Source: a virus
Direction: 5' to 3' (one strand)
Virus record (IMG/VR): IMGVR_UViG_3300032238_000350
Span: 1-35,235 of that record
Length of the DNA: 35,235 nucleotides
Shown here: positions 8,120 through 14,057 of the stretch, one piece after another
Position numbering within the stretch: the first letter of the stretch is position 1
How the letters are laid out: the number at the start of each line of letters is the position of its first letter
Translations under genes and position numbers: made by a program
The notes under the pieces: generated by a model
What the model saw: only the letters and a program-made list of their open reading frames with translations
Told to the model about the DNA's origin: nothing
Database searches by the model: none

Positions 8120-8515
8120 ATGCTCAAAGAAACAAAAATTCAATTACGTAGAGATACTGCTACAAACTGGGCTAACGCACAGACTGCTGCCGGTACTACC
8201 CCGGTACTTTCTGCTGGTGAAATTGGCTATATAACCTCTGGTACAGGGGCAGGTAATTTTAAAATTGGTGATGGAACAACATTGTGGGGCTCACTTCCTT
8301 ACGCTCCATCAGGAGCTGCCAGTACAGCAGTTACTGCTGAAACTGCAGGTAAGTTAACCAGTCCTGTTGCTATTAATGGTACAAACTTTGATGGCTCTTC
8401 AGCAATTGAAGTTAAAGGCGCTATTTACGGTTCTGGTTACACTAAGATTACTGTTAAGGCTGGAAGCACTGGCCCAACTAGTCCAGCTGCAGGGGATGTT
8501 TGGATTAGCTTCTAA
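8120..8515 (+). CDS. Small fibre or adhesin protein
   Basis: ATG at 8120 is chosen over TTG at 8114 because TTTAGGAG ends at 8110, nine bases before the ATG. The product is 132 residues. The N-terminus (KIQLRRDTATNWANA, then LSAGEIGYIT and FKIGDGTTLW) is a very common module at the start of phage fibres and receptor-binding proteins. The C-terminus (SPAAGDVWISF) is also fibre-like. It overlaps the next gene by one base. It probably forms a trimeric fibre part with the 447-residue neighbour. Confidence 0.7.
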   Translation: MLKETKIQLRRDTATNWANAQTAAGTTPVLSAGEIGYITSGTGAGNFKIGDGTTLWGSLPYAPSGAASTAVTAETAGKLTSPVAINGTNFDGSSAIEVKGAIYGSGYTKITVKAGSTGPTSPAAGDVWISF

Positions 8516-9858
8516 TGGCTATTGACCTTTCTCGTTGGACTAAATCATTTGCTATAAGTAGCGGCACAGGCTCTACTAATTTTTTAGACCATATATACTC
8601 TGCTACTAACCCCACTAAAGCTGTAGGGCAACTTTACCCTGTACTAAATATTCCTGGAGAACATTACGGTAATGTTGGTGCTCCAAGAATGGTGATAGTT
8701 GCAATGGGGTTAGATGTAGGTGGGTATAATACTACAGGCGCTTCAACTGCAGGTGATTTTAGATTTAGAATTTGGGATAATTCGGGTACTAATCTTTATA
8801 CTAGTGGTCGACTGAGAACACCTAATAATACTGGCACACTAGTAAATCTTCCTAGATTTAGTTTAGATATAACAAGTGGTGAAAGCAATGATGCTCTTGG
8901 TAATACAGACAGTTCTTTACCTCCTGTTTTAGAGACCGGGTCTTATATTGGGGGAACTACTTCTTTTAGATTTGGCGTGTATTCAACTGCCGGATATGAT
9001 GTTAGTTACCAGCTTCAAGCAAATACTAGTTATAACGTAGACCAAGATACATCAATGACTACTACAGGAGACTTTACTGCAAATGCAACTGCTGCAGGTA
9101 AAAGTCTAATTGGAAGAATATACTACATTTTAATTCCCACAACTCCTGGAAAACCTGTTGAAAATACCTCTGTGCCTAAAGTTAGGCAAATAGGAATTAC
9201 ATGGCCTGCTTCTAACGACGGTGGAGACCCTAATGGTTTTTATTACCGAGTACAATGGCAAAAATTAGGCGCAAACTCTTGGAATGACGAGCTTGGAGAT
9301 GCTTCAAATAGTTTCATTTTAACTGGGTTACAAGATGGTGAAAACTACTACTTTAGAGTCAGAGCAGAAAATGACACTAGAGTATGGATGGACTCTCCTG
9401 ATGGCCAAGATACCGCTGCTAGTGGTTGGGCTTATTCAGACCTTATAAGTACCGCTTCACTTCCAAATTGGGGTGACTACACTATTGCTTCTTCAGCAGA
9501 AGTGTATAAACCATATTCTGATGGTGTATTTGCGTATGATGCAACATCCTACGCTATAACCTCAGGTTCTTTACCTCCAGGCCTTAGTTTAAATACAGCT
9601 ACAGGAGCTATTACTGGAAGCCCAATATCAATGGGGACTTACAGTTTTACTGTTTCTGCTTCCTCAATTGCAGGCTCTATTTCACAAGCCCTTTCTTTAA
9701 CAGTAACTGGGTCTATAAATGTTTTAGATGCATCTGGGAACACTACATCGGCAGCAGTTAAAGTTTATAATGGTTCGGCATGGGTGCCTGGAACTGTTTA
9801 TGTATGGGACCTTACCTATACAGGTACTGGTGGAACCCACTGGCGTCAAATTAAGTAA
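8515..9858 (+). CDS. Virion adhesin with FN3 and putative Ig domains
   Basis: The 447-residue product has an N-terminal beta-rich region (1-205) of unknown fold. A fibronectin type III domain follows at about 208-312, shown by IGITWPASNDGG, FYYRVQWQK and LQDGENYYFRVRAEN. A He_PIG-type putative Ig domain lies at about 320-398, with GSLPPGLSLNTATGAITGSP. A short C-terminal segment (KVYNGSAWVPG) recurs in phage fibres. FN3 and Ig-like domains are common on phage surfaces and often bind cell-wall sugars weakly. The start overlaps the upstream stop. Extra-cellular display on the virion is likely; enzymatic activity is not suggested. Confidence 0.75.
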   Translation: MAIDLSRWTKSFAISSGTGSTNFLDHIYSATNPTKAVGQLYPVLNIPGEHYGNVGAPRMVIVAMGLDVGGYNTTGASTAGDFRFRIWDNSGTNLYTSGRLRTPNNTGTLVNLPRFSLDITSGESNDALGNTDSSLPPVLETGSYIGGTTSFRFGVYSTAGYDVSYQLQANTSYNVDQDTSMTTTGDFTANATAAGKSLIGRIYYILIPTTPGKPVENTSVPKVRQIGITWPASNDGGDPNGFYYRVQWQKLGANSWNDELGDASNSFILTGLQDGENYYFRVRAENDTRVWMDSPDGQDTAASGWAYSDLISTASLPNWGDYTIASSAEVYKPYSDGVFAYDATSYAITSGSLPPGLSLNTATGAITGSPISMGTYSFTVSASSIAGSISQALSLTVTGSINVLDASGNTTSAAVKVYNGSAWVPGTVYVWDLTYTGTGGTHWRQIK

Positions 9859-9884
9859 GACTTTAGGCGTATTATAGGGCAAAA

Positions 9885-9890
9885 TATAAT
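9885..9890 (+). promoter_or_regulatory. Candidate -10 box (TATAAT)
   Basis: A perfect TATAAT lies 21 bases before the ATG at 9912, in a 53-base gap. The 11-mer CAAAATATAAT (9880-9890) is identical to that at 921-931 upstream of the scaffold gene. No -35 box is clear; TTTAGG is at the right distance. The shared 11-mer suggests a common late promoter type. Confidence 0.4.
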
Positions 9891-9911
9891 TGTACTATTT
9901 GAAAGGTATTT

Positions 9912-10478
9912 ATGCGTGGAGCAAAACTGCAAGGCAGGTTCAACTTAGATTACGAAAGTAAGTCTATGTATGAAGGTATTGCCGAGGACCTTGGTGGTAC
10001 AGTTGGTGTTGAAGTTGACTGGTTTCGTTGGCAGGATTACTACCTAGAAGAAAATTACGCTGATATTGTAGACCCTATTTATGACGTGTCTTCTTCAGAG
10101 CCTAATAAGGGTAGAAGATGGATGCTTCCATTTAAGATGCCTGTAGTTATGGCACAGTTTGTTCGTGGTACTAATATCATGAACCAACGTGGTTTCTATG
10201 TTACAGATACTCTTAGACTTGTCATTAATATTGGTGATGCTCAGCGTCTTTTACCGTCTTTGATTACAGACTCAAACAACCATATTAAAGATAGAATTAT
10301 ATTTAGAGGCGAAGTATTTGTTCCTACTCGTGTTTTGCCTCGTGGTTCATTTGGTTACAACTATGCAGTTCTTACAATTGACTGCAACCAGCTAAACCCA
10401 GATGAGCTTGTTAATGACCCACAGTTCCAGACATACGCTTCAAAGTCTGTACCTAACCCAAGGATTACTAATGGCTAA
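9912..10478 (+). CDS. Head-tail connector-like structural protein
   Basis: The 188-residue product has no recognisable catalytic motif. It contains DWFRWQDYYLEENYADIVDP, then a beta-rich stretch with RWMLPFKMPVVMAQFVRG and DTLRLVINIGDAQR, and ends PNPRITNG. The mix of short strands and its position between fibre genes and neck genes fit a connector or head closure protein. Similar proteins of unknown role are found in the neck region of large actinobacterial phages, but I recognise no exact family. A GAAAGG ribosome site lies before the ATG. The stop overlaps the next small gene by eight bases. Confidence 0.45.
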   Translation: MRGAKLQGRFNLDYESKSMYEGIAEDLGGTVGVEVDWFRWQDYYLEENYADIVDPIYDVSSSEPNKGRRWMLPFKMPVVMAQFVRGTNIMNQRGFYVTDTLRLVINIGDAQRLLPSLITDSNNHIKDRIIFRGEVFVPTRVLPRGSFGYNYAVLTIDCNQLNPDELVNDPQFQTYASKSVPNPRITNG

Positions 10479-10623
10479 CCCAAGAATGAAAAGAATAAAA
10501 ACAAACGAAACCAATACTAGAGATAATATTGGACGTGGCGGAAAAGTTGTACTAGACCGTCACAAAGGCAATGTTCCTAAAAAGCCTTTGAAAATGAAAA
10601 ACCTACAAAAGAAGGGCAGCTAA
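10471..10623 (+). CDS. Small basic protein, 50 aa
   Basis: ATG at 10471 overlaps the end of the upstream gene by eight bases. A longer reading from 10402 would lie inside the upstream gene, so it is not favoured. The product is Lys- and Arg-rich (MANPRMKRIKTNETN, then NIGRGGKVVLDRHKGN) and ends KNLQKKGS. It is the first of ten tightly coupled tiny genes. No function is recognised. Charge and context suggest nucleic-acid or capsid contact, but this is inference. Confidence 0.7.
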   Translation: MANPRMKRIKTNETNTRDNIGRGGKVVLDRHKGNVPKKPLKMKNLQKKGS

Positions 10624-10931
10624 TGGCTGAAAAGAAAAAGACTCATGCAAAAGGGAAAGACCCTCGTCTAGTACGAGCTGGAGTATCTGGCTATAACAAG
10701 CCTAAAGCTACTCCTAATGACCCTAGACATTCACACGTAGTTGTTGCCAAAGAAGGCGACCAGATTAAGACTATCCACTTTGGTCAGCACGGAGTTAAGG
10801 GCTCACCAAAAAAGGAAGGCGAATCTGAAGCTTACCGCAAACGTCGTGAATCATTCAAGGCTCGTCACGCTAAGAACATTGCTAAAGGCAAAATGTCTGC
10901 AGCATATTGGGCTAATAAGGTTAAATGGTAA
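10623..10931 (+). CDS. Small basic phage protein ending in an AYWANKVKW motif
   Basis: The 102-residue product starts on the last base of the upstream stop. It has a Lys-rich N-terminus, a central beta segment (DQIKTIHFGQHGVKG) and a conserved-looking C-terminus with SFKARHAKNIAKGKMSAAYW. The C-terminal pattern of a basic (R/K)ARH helix followed by an aromatic-Trp end recurs in small proteins of many environmental phages, some fused to prohead proteases. The function is unknown. The protein is probably virion-associated or DNA-contacting. Confidence 0.75.
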   Translation: MAEKKKTHAKGKDPRLVRAGVSGYNKPKATPNDPRHSHVVVAKEGDQIKTIHFGQHGVKGSPKKEGESEAYRKRRESFKARHAKNIAKGKMSAAYWANKVKW

Positions 10932-11059
10932 TGCCATTTAAATCTCAAGCACAACGAAAGTGGATGTATGCCAATGACCCATCTATGGCAAAAAAATGGG
11001 AAAAGCATACTCCTGAAGGAAAAAAACTTCCTAAAAAGGTGAAGAAGAAAAAGAAATGA
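10931..11059 (+). CDS. Tiny basic protein of the MPFKSxAQRxWMYAN family, 42 aa
   Basis: The reading frame runs from ATG at 10931 (one-base overlap with the upstream stop) to TGA at 11057-11059 and overlaps the next ATG as ATGA. The product starts MPFKSQAQRKWMYANDPSMA and ends in a Lys-rich tail after KHTPEGKKLPKK. This motif is one I recognise from many phage genomes, where it is a small stand-alone protein of unknown role. Family similarity makes it a real gene despite its length. It is too short for ordinary gene cutoffs and easily missed. Confidence 0.85.
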   Translation: MPFKSQAQRKWMYANDPSMAKKWEKHTPEGKKLPKKVKKKKK

Positions 11060-11301
11060 CTAAAGTAACTGCAGGTGGATTAAAGCACAAGGTCACTAAG
11101 AAAAAAGAAGACCGTGGTGCTGGAGATAAGGGCGACATTATTGTTGAGCAGACTAGCAAGTCTGGCAAGAAAGAACGCATGAATCTTACTAAGCTTGCTG
11201 GTTCTAAAACAGTAAAACAAGGCGTAAAAGCTACTAAGGAATACCACAAGAAGCATCCAGAAATTGGTAAGGGAAGACGAAATGGCAGCAAAAAAAAGTA
11301 A
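11056..11301 (+). CDS. Small Lys-rich protein, 81 aa
   Basis: The start overlaps the previous stop in an ATGA junction, and the end overlaps the next gene by twenty bases. The product begins MTKVTAGGLKHKVTKKKEDR and ends RRNGSKKK, with about one third basic residues. A middle segment (KGDIIVEQTSKSGKKERMNL) may form a short hairpin. No family is recognised. It belongs to the small basic gene run and is probably co-translated with its neighbours. Confidence 0.7.
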   Translation: MTKVTAGGLKHKVTKKKEDRGAGDKGDIIVEQTSKSGKKERMNLTKLAGSKTVKQGVKATKEYHKKHPEIGKGRRNGSKKK

Positions 11302-11470
11302 GTCTAAAGTCAACGAGGCTGGCAACTATACTAAGCCTGAGCTTCGTGCAAGACTTTTTAAAAAGATTAAAGCCGGAACTAAGGGTGGAGACCCAGGTGA
11401 ATGGTCAGCTAGAAAAGCTCAATTATTAGCAGCTGAATATAAGAAGGCTGGCGGAGGCTACAAGAACTAA
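11282..11470 (+). CDS. Small basic protein with GNYTKP and WSARKAQ motifs, 62 aa
   Basis: ATG at 11282 (MAAKKSKSK) is preferred to TTG at 11264, because MA starts are the rule in this run and the TTG has no ribosome site. The product contains NEAGNYTKPELRARLFKKIK, then GTKGGDPGEWSARKAQLLA and ends YKKAGGGYKN. This arrangement is a recurring conserved phage family of unknown function that I have seen in many environmental phages. A compact helical fold is likely. The start overlaps the upstream gene, and the stop overlaps the next start by one base. Confidence 0.85.
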   Translation: MAAKKSKSKVNEAGNYTKPELRARLFKKIKAGTKGGDPGEWSARKAQLLAAEYKKAGGGYKN

Positions 11471-11712
11471 TGGCTAAAGCAAAGTCCCAGCGTTCACTAG
11501 ATAAGTGGACTAAGGAAGAGTGGACAACCTCAGATGGTAAGCCGTCTAAGGGTAAAAAGCGCTACCTTCCTAAAAAGGCTTGGGAAGACCTTACTCCAGC
11601 AGAAAAAGCAGCCACTAATCGCGCAAAGAAAAAGGGTGATGGCGGTAAAAAGGGCAAGCAGTTTGTTCCACAACCTAAGAAAATTGCTAAGAAGACAGCG
11701 AGACACAGATAA
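11470..11712 (+). CDS. Small basic protein with SLDKWTKEEW and KKIAKKTA motifs, 80 aa
   Basis: The product starts MAKAKSQRSLDKWTKEEW, continues with TSDGKPSKGKKRYLPKKAW and ends PKKIAKKTARHR. This order (SL-x-x-WT, GKPS, RYLP, A-rich helix, KQFV-PQPKKIA) matches a small conserved phage family of unknown function that I associate with a DUF (possibly DUF5872, not verified). Members are often near structural genes. It overlaps both neighbours by one base. The start is unambiguous. Confidence 0.85.
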   Translation: MAKAKSQRSLDKWTKEEWTTSDGKPSKGKKRYLPKKAWEDLTPAEKAATNRAKKKGDGGKKGKQFVPQPKKIAKKTARHR

Positions 11713-11993
11713 TGGCAGAAACTAAAAGATTTGGCCCATACAAGGGCTCTAAGGCCAATGGAGGCCGTCCAATCTATGTTTACAAGACTAAAGGCAAAGA
11801 CGGTAAATGGCACACTACAAGCAAGAATAAGGCTCGTGCGGAGTATGAGGAGAAAAATGGCAAATTACCCCGTAATGTTGATGTAGACCACAAAAATAAT
11901 AAACATGCTGATGACCGTAAGTCTAACTTACAGCCTATGAAGCATGGGAAAAATACTGCTAAAGAAAACAAGCGGAGAGCGGGAAAGAAATAA
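11712..11993 (+). CDS. Small HNH endonuclease-like protein
   Basis: The 93-residue product has the HNH core at residues 56-86: VDVDHKNNKHADDRKSNLQP with His60, Asn72, then His78 and Asn81. HNH enzymes are metal-dependent nucleases with a beta-beta-alpha-metal fold. The N-terminal part (FGPYKGSKANGGRPIYVYK) is a short beta segment seen in phage homing or packaging-associated HNH proteins. Because it sits inside a row of small genes and is joined to both by one-base overlaps, it looks like a resident rather than a recent free-standing homing insertion. A role in packaging or genome processing is possible but not shown. Confidence 0.75.
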   Translation: MAETKRFGPYKGSKANGGRPIYVYKTKGKDGKWHTTSKNKARAEYEEKNGKLPRNVDVDHKNNKHADDRKSNLQPMKHGKNTAKENKRRAGKK

Positions 11994-12142
11994 TGGCTAA
12001 CGAAATTAAACCTAAAAAAGTTAAAAATACTAAACCTAAGGTTAAAGGTAGTCCAGTTACTAAGCCACACAATGCTGGCAAGGTAAGAACCAAAAAAGCA
12101 GCTAAACCGGGCAATATGCCTTCAAATTATGGAGTTAATTAA
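11993..12142 (+). CDS. Tiny Lys/Pro-rich protein, 49 aa
   Basis: The frame runs from ATG at 11993 (one-base overlap with the upstream stop) to TAA at 12140-12142, two bases before the next ATG. The product begins MANEIKPKKVKNTKPKVKGS and ends NMPSNYGVN, with many Lys and Pro residues. No family is recognised. Support comes from coupling, MA start and uniform composition with neighbours. It is too short for usual cutoffs. Confidence 0.65.
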   Translation: MANEIKPKKVKNTKPKVKGSPVTKPHNAGKVRTKKAAKPGNMPSNYGVN

Positions 12143-12144
12143 TT

Positions 12145-12273
12145 ATGGCTAAATCATGTAGTTGTGGCGTCTGTCCAGGTTGTAAGGCCTCTAAGAACCC
12201 AAATATGAAGCGTAAGCAAACACTTGCTGTTCGCAATAAGCACACTAAAACTAAAGCAAAAGGCGGAAAATAA
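12145..12273 (+). CDS. Tiny cysteine-rich basic protein, 42 aa
   Basis: The frame runs from ATG at 12145 to TAA at 12271-12273 and overlaps the next ATG by one base. It starts MAKSCSCGVCPGCKASKNPN, giving a Cys-x-Cys-Gly-x-Cys-x-x-Cys-Lys cluster that could bind zinc, followed by a Lys/Arg-rich tail. The same cluster reappears at the start of the product of 12448-12714. The function is unknown. Confidence 0.7.
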   Translation: MAKSCSCGVCPGCKASKNPNMKRKQTLAVRNKHTKTKAKGGK

Positions 12274-12455
12274 TGGCTACATGTGAAGTTTGTGCTACTG
12301 AAGAAAACATCGTACACTCAGGTGTAGACGCTCTACTTCTTGGCATTGAAGGTGCTGAGACAGGTAAAATTTGCTACGATTGTGCAAATAAAAGAATCCC
12401 TACAAACTGTGGTTGCGGTAATTGCGACTGCAAGAAAGAAGAAAATAATGGCTGA
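12273..12455 (+). CDS. Small zinc-ribbon-like protein, 60 aa
   Basis: The product has Cys-x-x-Cys near the N-terminus (MATCEVCATEENIVHSG), a second Cys-x-x-Cys (ICYDCANKRIP) and a C-terminal CGCGNCDCKKEENNG. The two Cys pairs fit a small zinc ribbon, and the extra C-terminal cysteines may bind another metal. Unlike its neighbours it is acidic to neutral in the middle. The role is unknown. The end overlaps the next gene by eight bases. Confidence 0.7.
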   Translation: MATCEVCATEENIVHSGVDALLLGIEGAETGKICYDCANKRIPTNCGCGNCDCKKEENNG

Positions 12456-12714
12456 ATGTAAGTGTGGTAAGTGTGCCGCTTGTAAGAAGCGTATGGCTGA
12501 TAAGAAAAAGGGCGGTAAGAAGATGCCTCCTTGGATTGGTTCAAAGGCTGACGAAAAGCAGGATAAGAAGCTTGAAAAGGGCATGACTCCAGCTCAGAAG
12601 AAGAAGTTTGAGGCTGAGGACAAGAAGCATGACAAGAAGAAGGGCATGTCTAAGAAAGAAGACATGAAGGGCGACAAGAAGATTGCTGACAAAATTAAGT
12701 CAAAAAAGAAGTAG
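12448..12714 (+). CDS. Lys-rich protein with N-terminal Cys cluster, 88 aa
   Basis: ATG at 12448 is chosen because the product then begins MAECKCGKCAACKKRMADKK, parallel to the 42-residue protein upstream. A reading from 12340 would overlap the upstream gene heavily. The Cys-x-Cys-Gly-x-Cys-x-x-Cys-Lys cluster may bind zinc. After PPWIGSKADEKQ the protein is almost entirely Lys, Asp, Glu, Met and Gly, probably helical or disordered. It is the last gene before a terminator. The function is unknown. Confidence 0.75.
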   Translation: MAECKCGKCAACKKRMADKKKGGKKMPPWIGSKADEKQDKKLEKGMTPAQKKKFEAEDKKHDKKKGMSKKEDMKGDKKIADKIKSKKK

Positions 12715-12735
12715 TTCCAACACAAACAAAGTTTA

Positions 12736-12761
12736 CCCTGCCAAAAGCAGGGTTTTCTTTT
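12736..12761 (+). terminator. Rho-independent terminator after the small-gene run
   Basis: CCCTGC (12736-12741) and GCAGGG (12747-12752) form a 6-bp GC-rich stem with loop CAAAA, followed by TTTTCTTTT. It closes the small basic gene cluster. Confidence 0.85.
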
Positions 12762-12765
12762 ATCC

Positions 12766-12797
12766 TTGAAGTATAGGAACCGTGCGGAACCTATCTA
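12766..12797 (+). promoter_or_regulatory. Weak candidate promoter upstream of the neck genes
   Basis: TTGAAG (12766-12771) and TATCTA (12792-12797) are 20 bases apart, which is longer than ideal. Between them is a direct repeat of GGAACC (12777-12782 and 12786-12791). A new promoter is expected here because a terminator lies just upstream and a gene starts at 12831. Confidence 0.25.
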
Positions 12798-12830
12798 CGT
12801 ATGTAGCTTGCACCTGTAAAGGATTTTGCG

Positions 12831-13028
12831 ATGTCTTCTCCAGAATTTAAGCCCTGGTGGACGAAGGTAAACGAATATTTAGCATTCCAAGAGAAACAAC
12901 AGTTTACTCAAGGAGCTAATGGTTTGAACCCTAACCTTCGCCACGATGTATTGATGGGTATGCTTAGCTCAGGCTACATAAACGATAAATTTGAGAGACC
13001 GCAATCCCATACAGGTAAAAAGAGCTAA
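12831..13028 (+). CDS. Small protein of unknown function, 65 aa
   Basis: ATG at 12831 follows AAAGGA at good spacing. The product begins MSSPEFKPWWTKVNEYLAFQ and is mildly basic and helical, ending SHTGKKS. No family is recognised. It opens the neck and tail operon and is coupled to the next gene by a TAATG overlap, so a small neck or assembly factor is plausible. Confidence 0.6.
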   Translation: MSSPEFKPWWTKVNEYLAFQEKQQFTQGANGLNPNLRHDVLMGMLSSGYINDKFERPQSHTGKKS

Positions 13029-13339
13029 TGGACATACTTACTAAAGCACTTAAAGATGCAGTTCATAGACTGGCACGTTCAGCTACCCTTGAACTGCGTA
13101 ATCAGGCTATGAGGGATGGCTGGGATTTTCAGGTTGCTAATTCACTGACTGTGGATACTAAAGGTGGAAACGCCACCGTTACTGTTGACGATAAATTTGC
13201 CGCACAAGCCTTTGACCATGAGTTTGGTACTCAAAACCACCAACCTAAAGCAACTGTTAGAAAAGCTGATAACAATAGAGTCTACCAAGACCAACTTGCT
13301 ATTCTTTTCGATGACTACTTAGGAAAGGCGATGAAATGA
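13028..13339 (+). CDS. Tail completion or neck protein (HK97 gp10-like)
   Basis: The 103-residue product has an N-terminal helix (ALKDAVHRLARSATLELRNQ), a beta region with ATVTVDDKFAAQAFDHEFGT, and then QPKATVRKA. The order of helix, beta hairpin and E-F/Y-G-T followed by a P-x-x-x-R patch is characteristic of HK97 gp10-type tail completion proteins. These proteins act where neck and tail join. The gene is placed between unknown 65 aa and 226 aa proteins, just before the sheath, with one-base and four-base overlaps. The HK97 gp10-like call is by pattern only. Confidence 0.6.
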   Translation: MDILTKALKDAVHRLARSATLELRNQAMRDGWDFQVANSLTVDTKGGNATVTVDDKFAAQAFDHEFGTQNHQPKATVRKADNNRVYQDQLAILFDDYLGKAMK

Positions 13340-14016
13340 CCTTTCTATTAAGTGAAGATGATGCTATGAGAAAGCGTCTTCAAGGCATGACTGTTCAAGA
13401 CCAAAAGTCAGATGGTGACGATGTTGAGCGTCAAGTACGCGCATACTTTGGGCAACCAGACCAAGAAATCACTCCACAGCTCTATCCTTATATTACTATT
13501 GACTTATTAGAGGTTCAAAGAGATAATATGCGAGAAATGCGCGGAACAGTATCTCCAAGCTATTTAAGCAAAGATGACTTTGACCCTGAAACCGAAGGCT
13601 TTGAAATGGAAATGCCTATTCCGGTTTATTTAACATATCAAATTACAACCTATTCTCGTCATCCTCGTCATGACCGTGCTGTTCTATCTCAGTTAATGAC
13701 TGACAGACTACCAAGATTTGGCTATCTAGAAGTTGTAGAGAAGAGTGCAACTGTTGGTGATACCACCACAGTTACCTCTACTTTCCGACGTATGGATGTC
13801 ATAAACGTTACAAAGCGTGACGTAACCGAACAGGCAAAGCGTCTGTTTGTTAACTCAATAACCGTGCGTGTCTCATCCGAGATTGCGCAAGGACTATACC
13901 GAAATGTCCACAAAGCACTAGAAGTACAAATTGATAACCCAACTGAAGAACGGGCTGGTGGAACTACATCTGACCCGTACTTTATTGGAATCAATGAAGG
14001 TGTTACTCTTATATAA
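13336..14016 (+). CDS. Tail terminator-like protein
   Basis: The 226-residue product begins MTFLLSEDDAMRKRLQGM and has a central beta region (PIPVYLTYQITTYSRHPRHD) and then MTDRLPRFGYLEV. This layout resembles tail terminator or completion proteins, which cap the tail tube and sheath in contractile phages. It starts with an ATGA overlap and sits directly before the sheath gene, the usual location. Related phage proteins of this length are usually annotated only as structural. No enzymatic motif is seen. Confidence 0.55.
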   Translation: MTFLLSEDDAMRKRLQGMTVQDQKSDGDDVERQVRAYFGQPDQEITPQLYPYITIDLLEVQRDNMREMRGTVSPSYLSKDDFDPETEGFEMEMPIPVYLTYQITTYSRHPRHDRAVLSQLMTDRLPRFGYLEVVEKSATVGDTTTVTSTFRRMDVINVTKRDVTEQAKRLFVNSITVRVSSEIAQGLYRNVHKALEVQIDNPTEERAGGTTSDPYFIGINEGVTLI

Positions 14017-14057
14017 AACGGAACCCCCAGAATAAACCCCCTAGTTAGGAGAAACAA

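Noticed and set aside
10402-10623. Longer version of the 50 aa small protein
   Set aside because: The extra part overlaps the upstream gene by 77 bases; ATG 10471 gives an MA start and a short overlap like the neighbours.
12340-12714. Longer version of the 88 aa Cys-cluster protein
   Set aside because: It would overlap the 60 aa gene almost fully; ATG 12448 restores the Cys-cluster start shared with a neighbour.
12762-12830. Possible small RNA or tRNA before the neck genes
   Set aside because: Only a short 4-bp stem and a direct repeat are seen; no cloverleaf or long structure.
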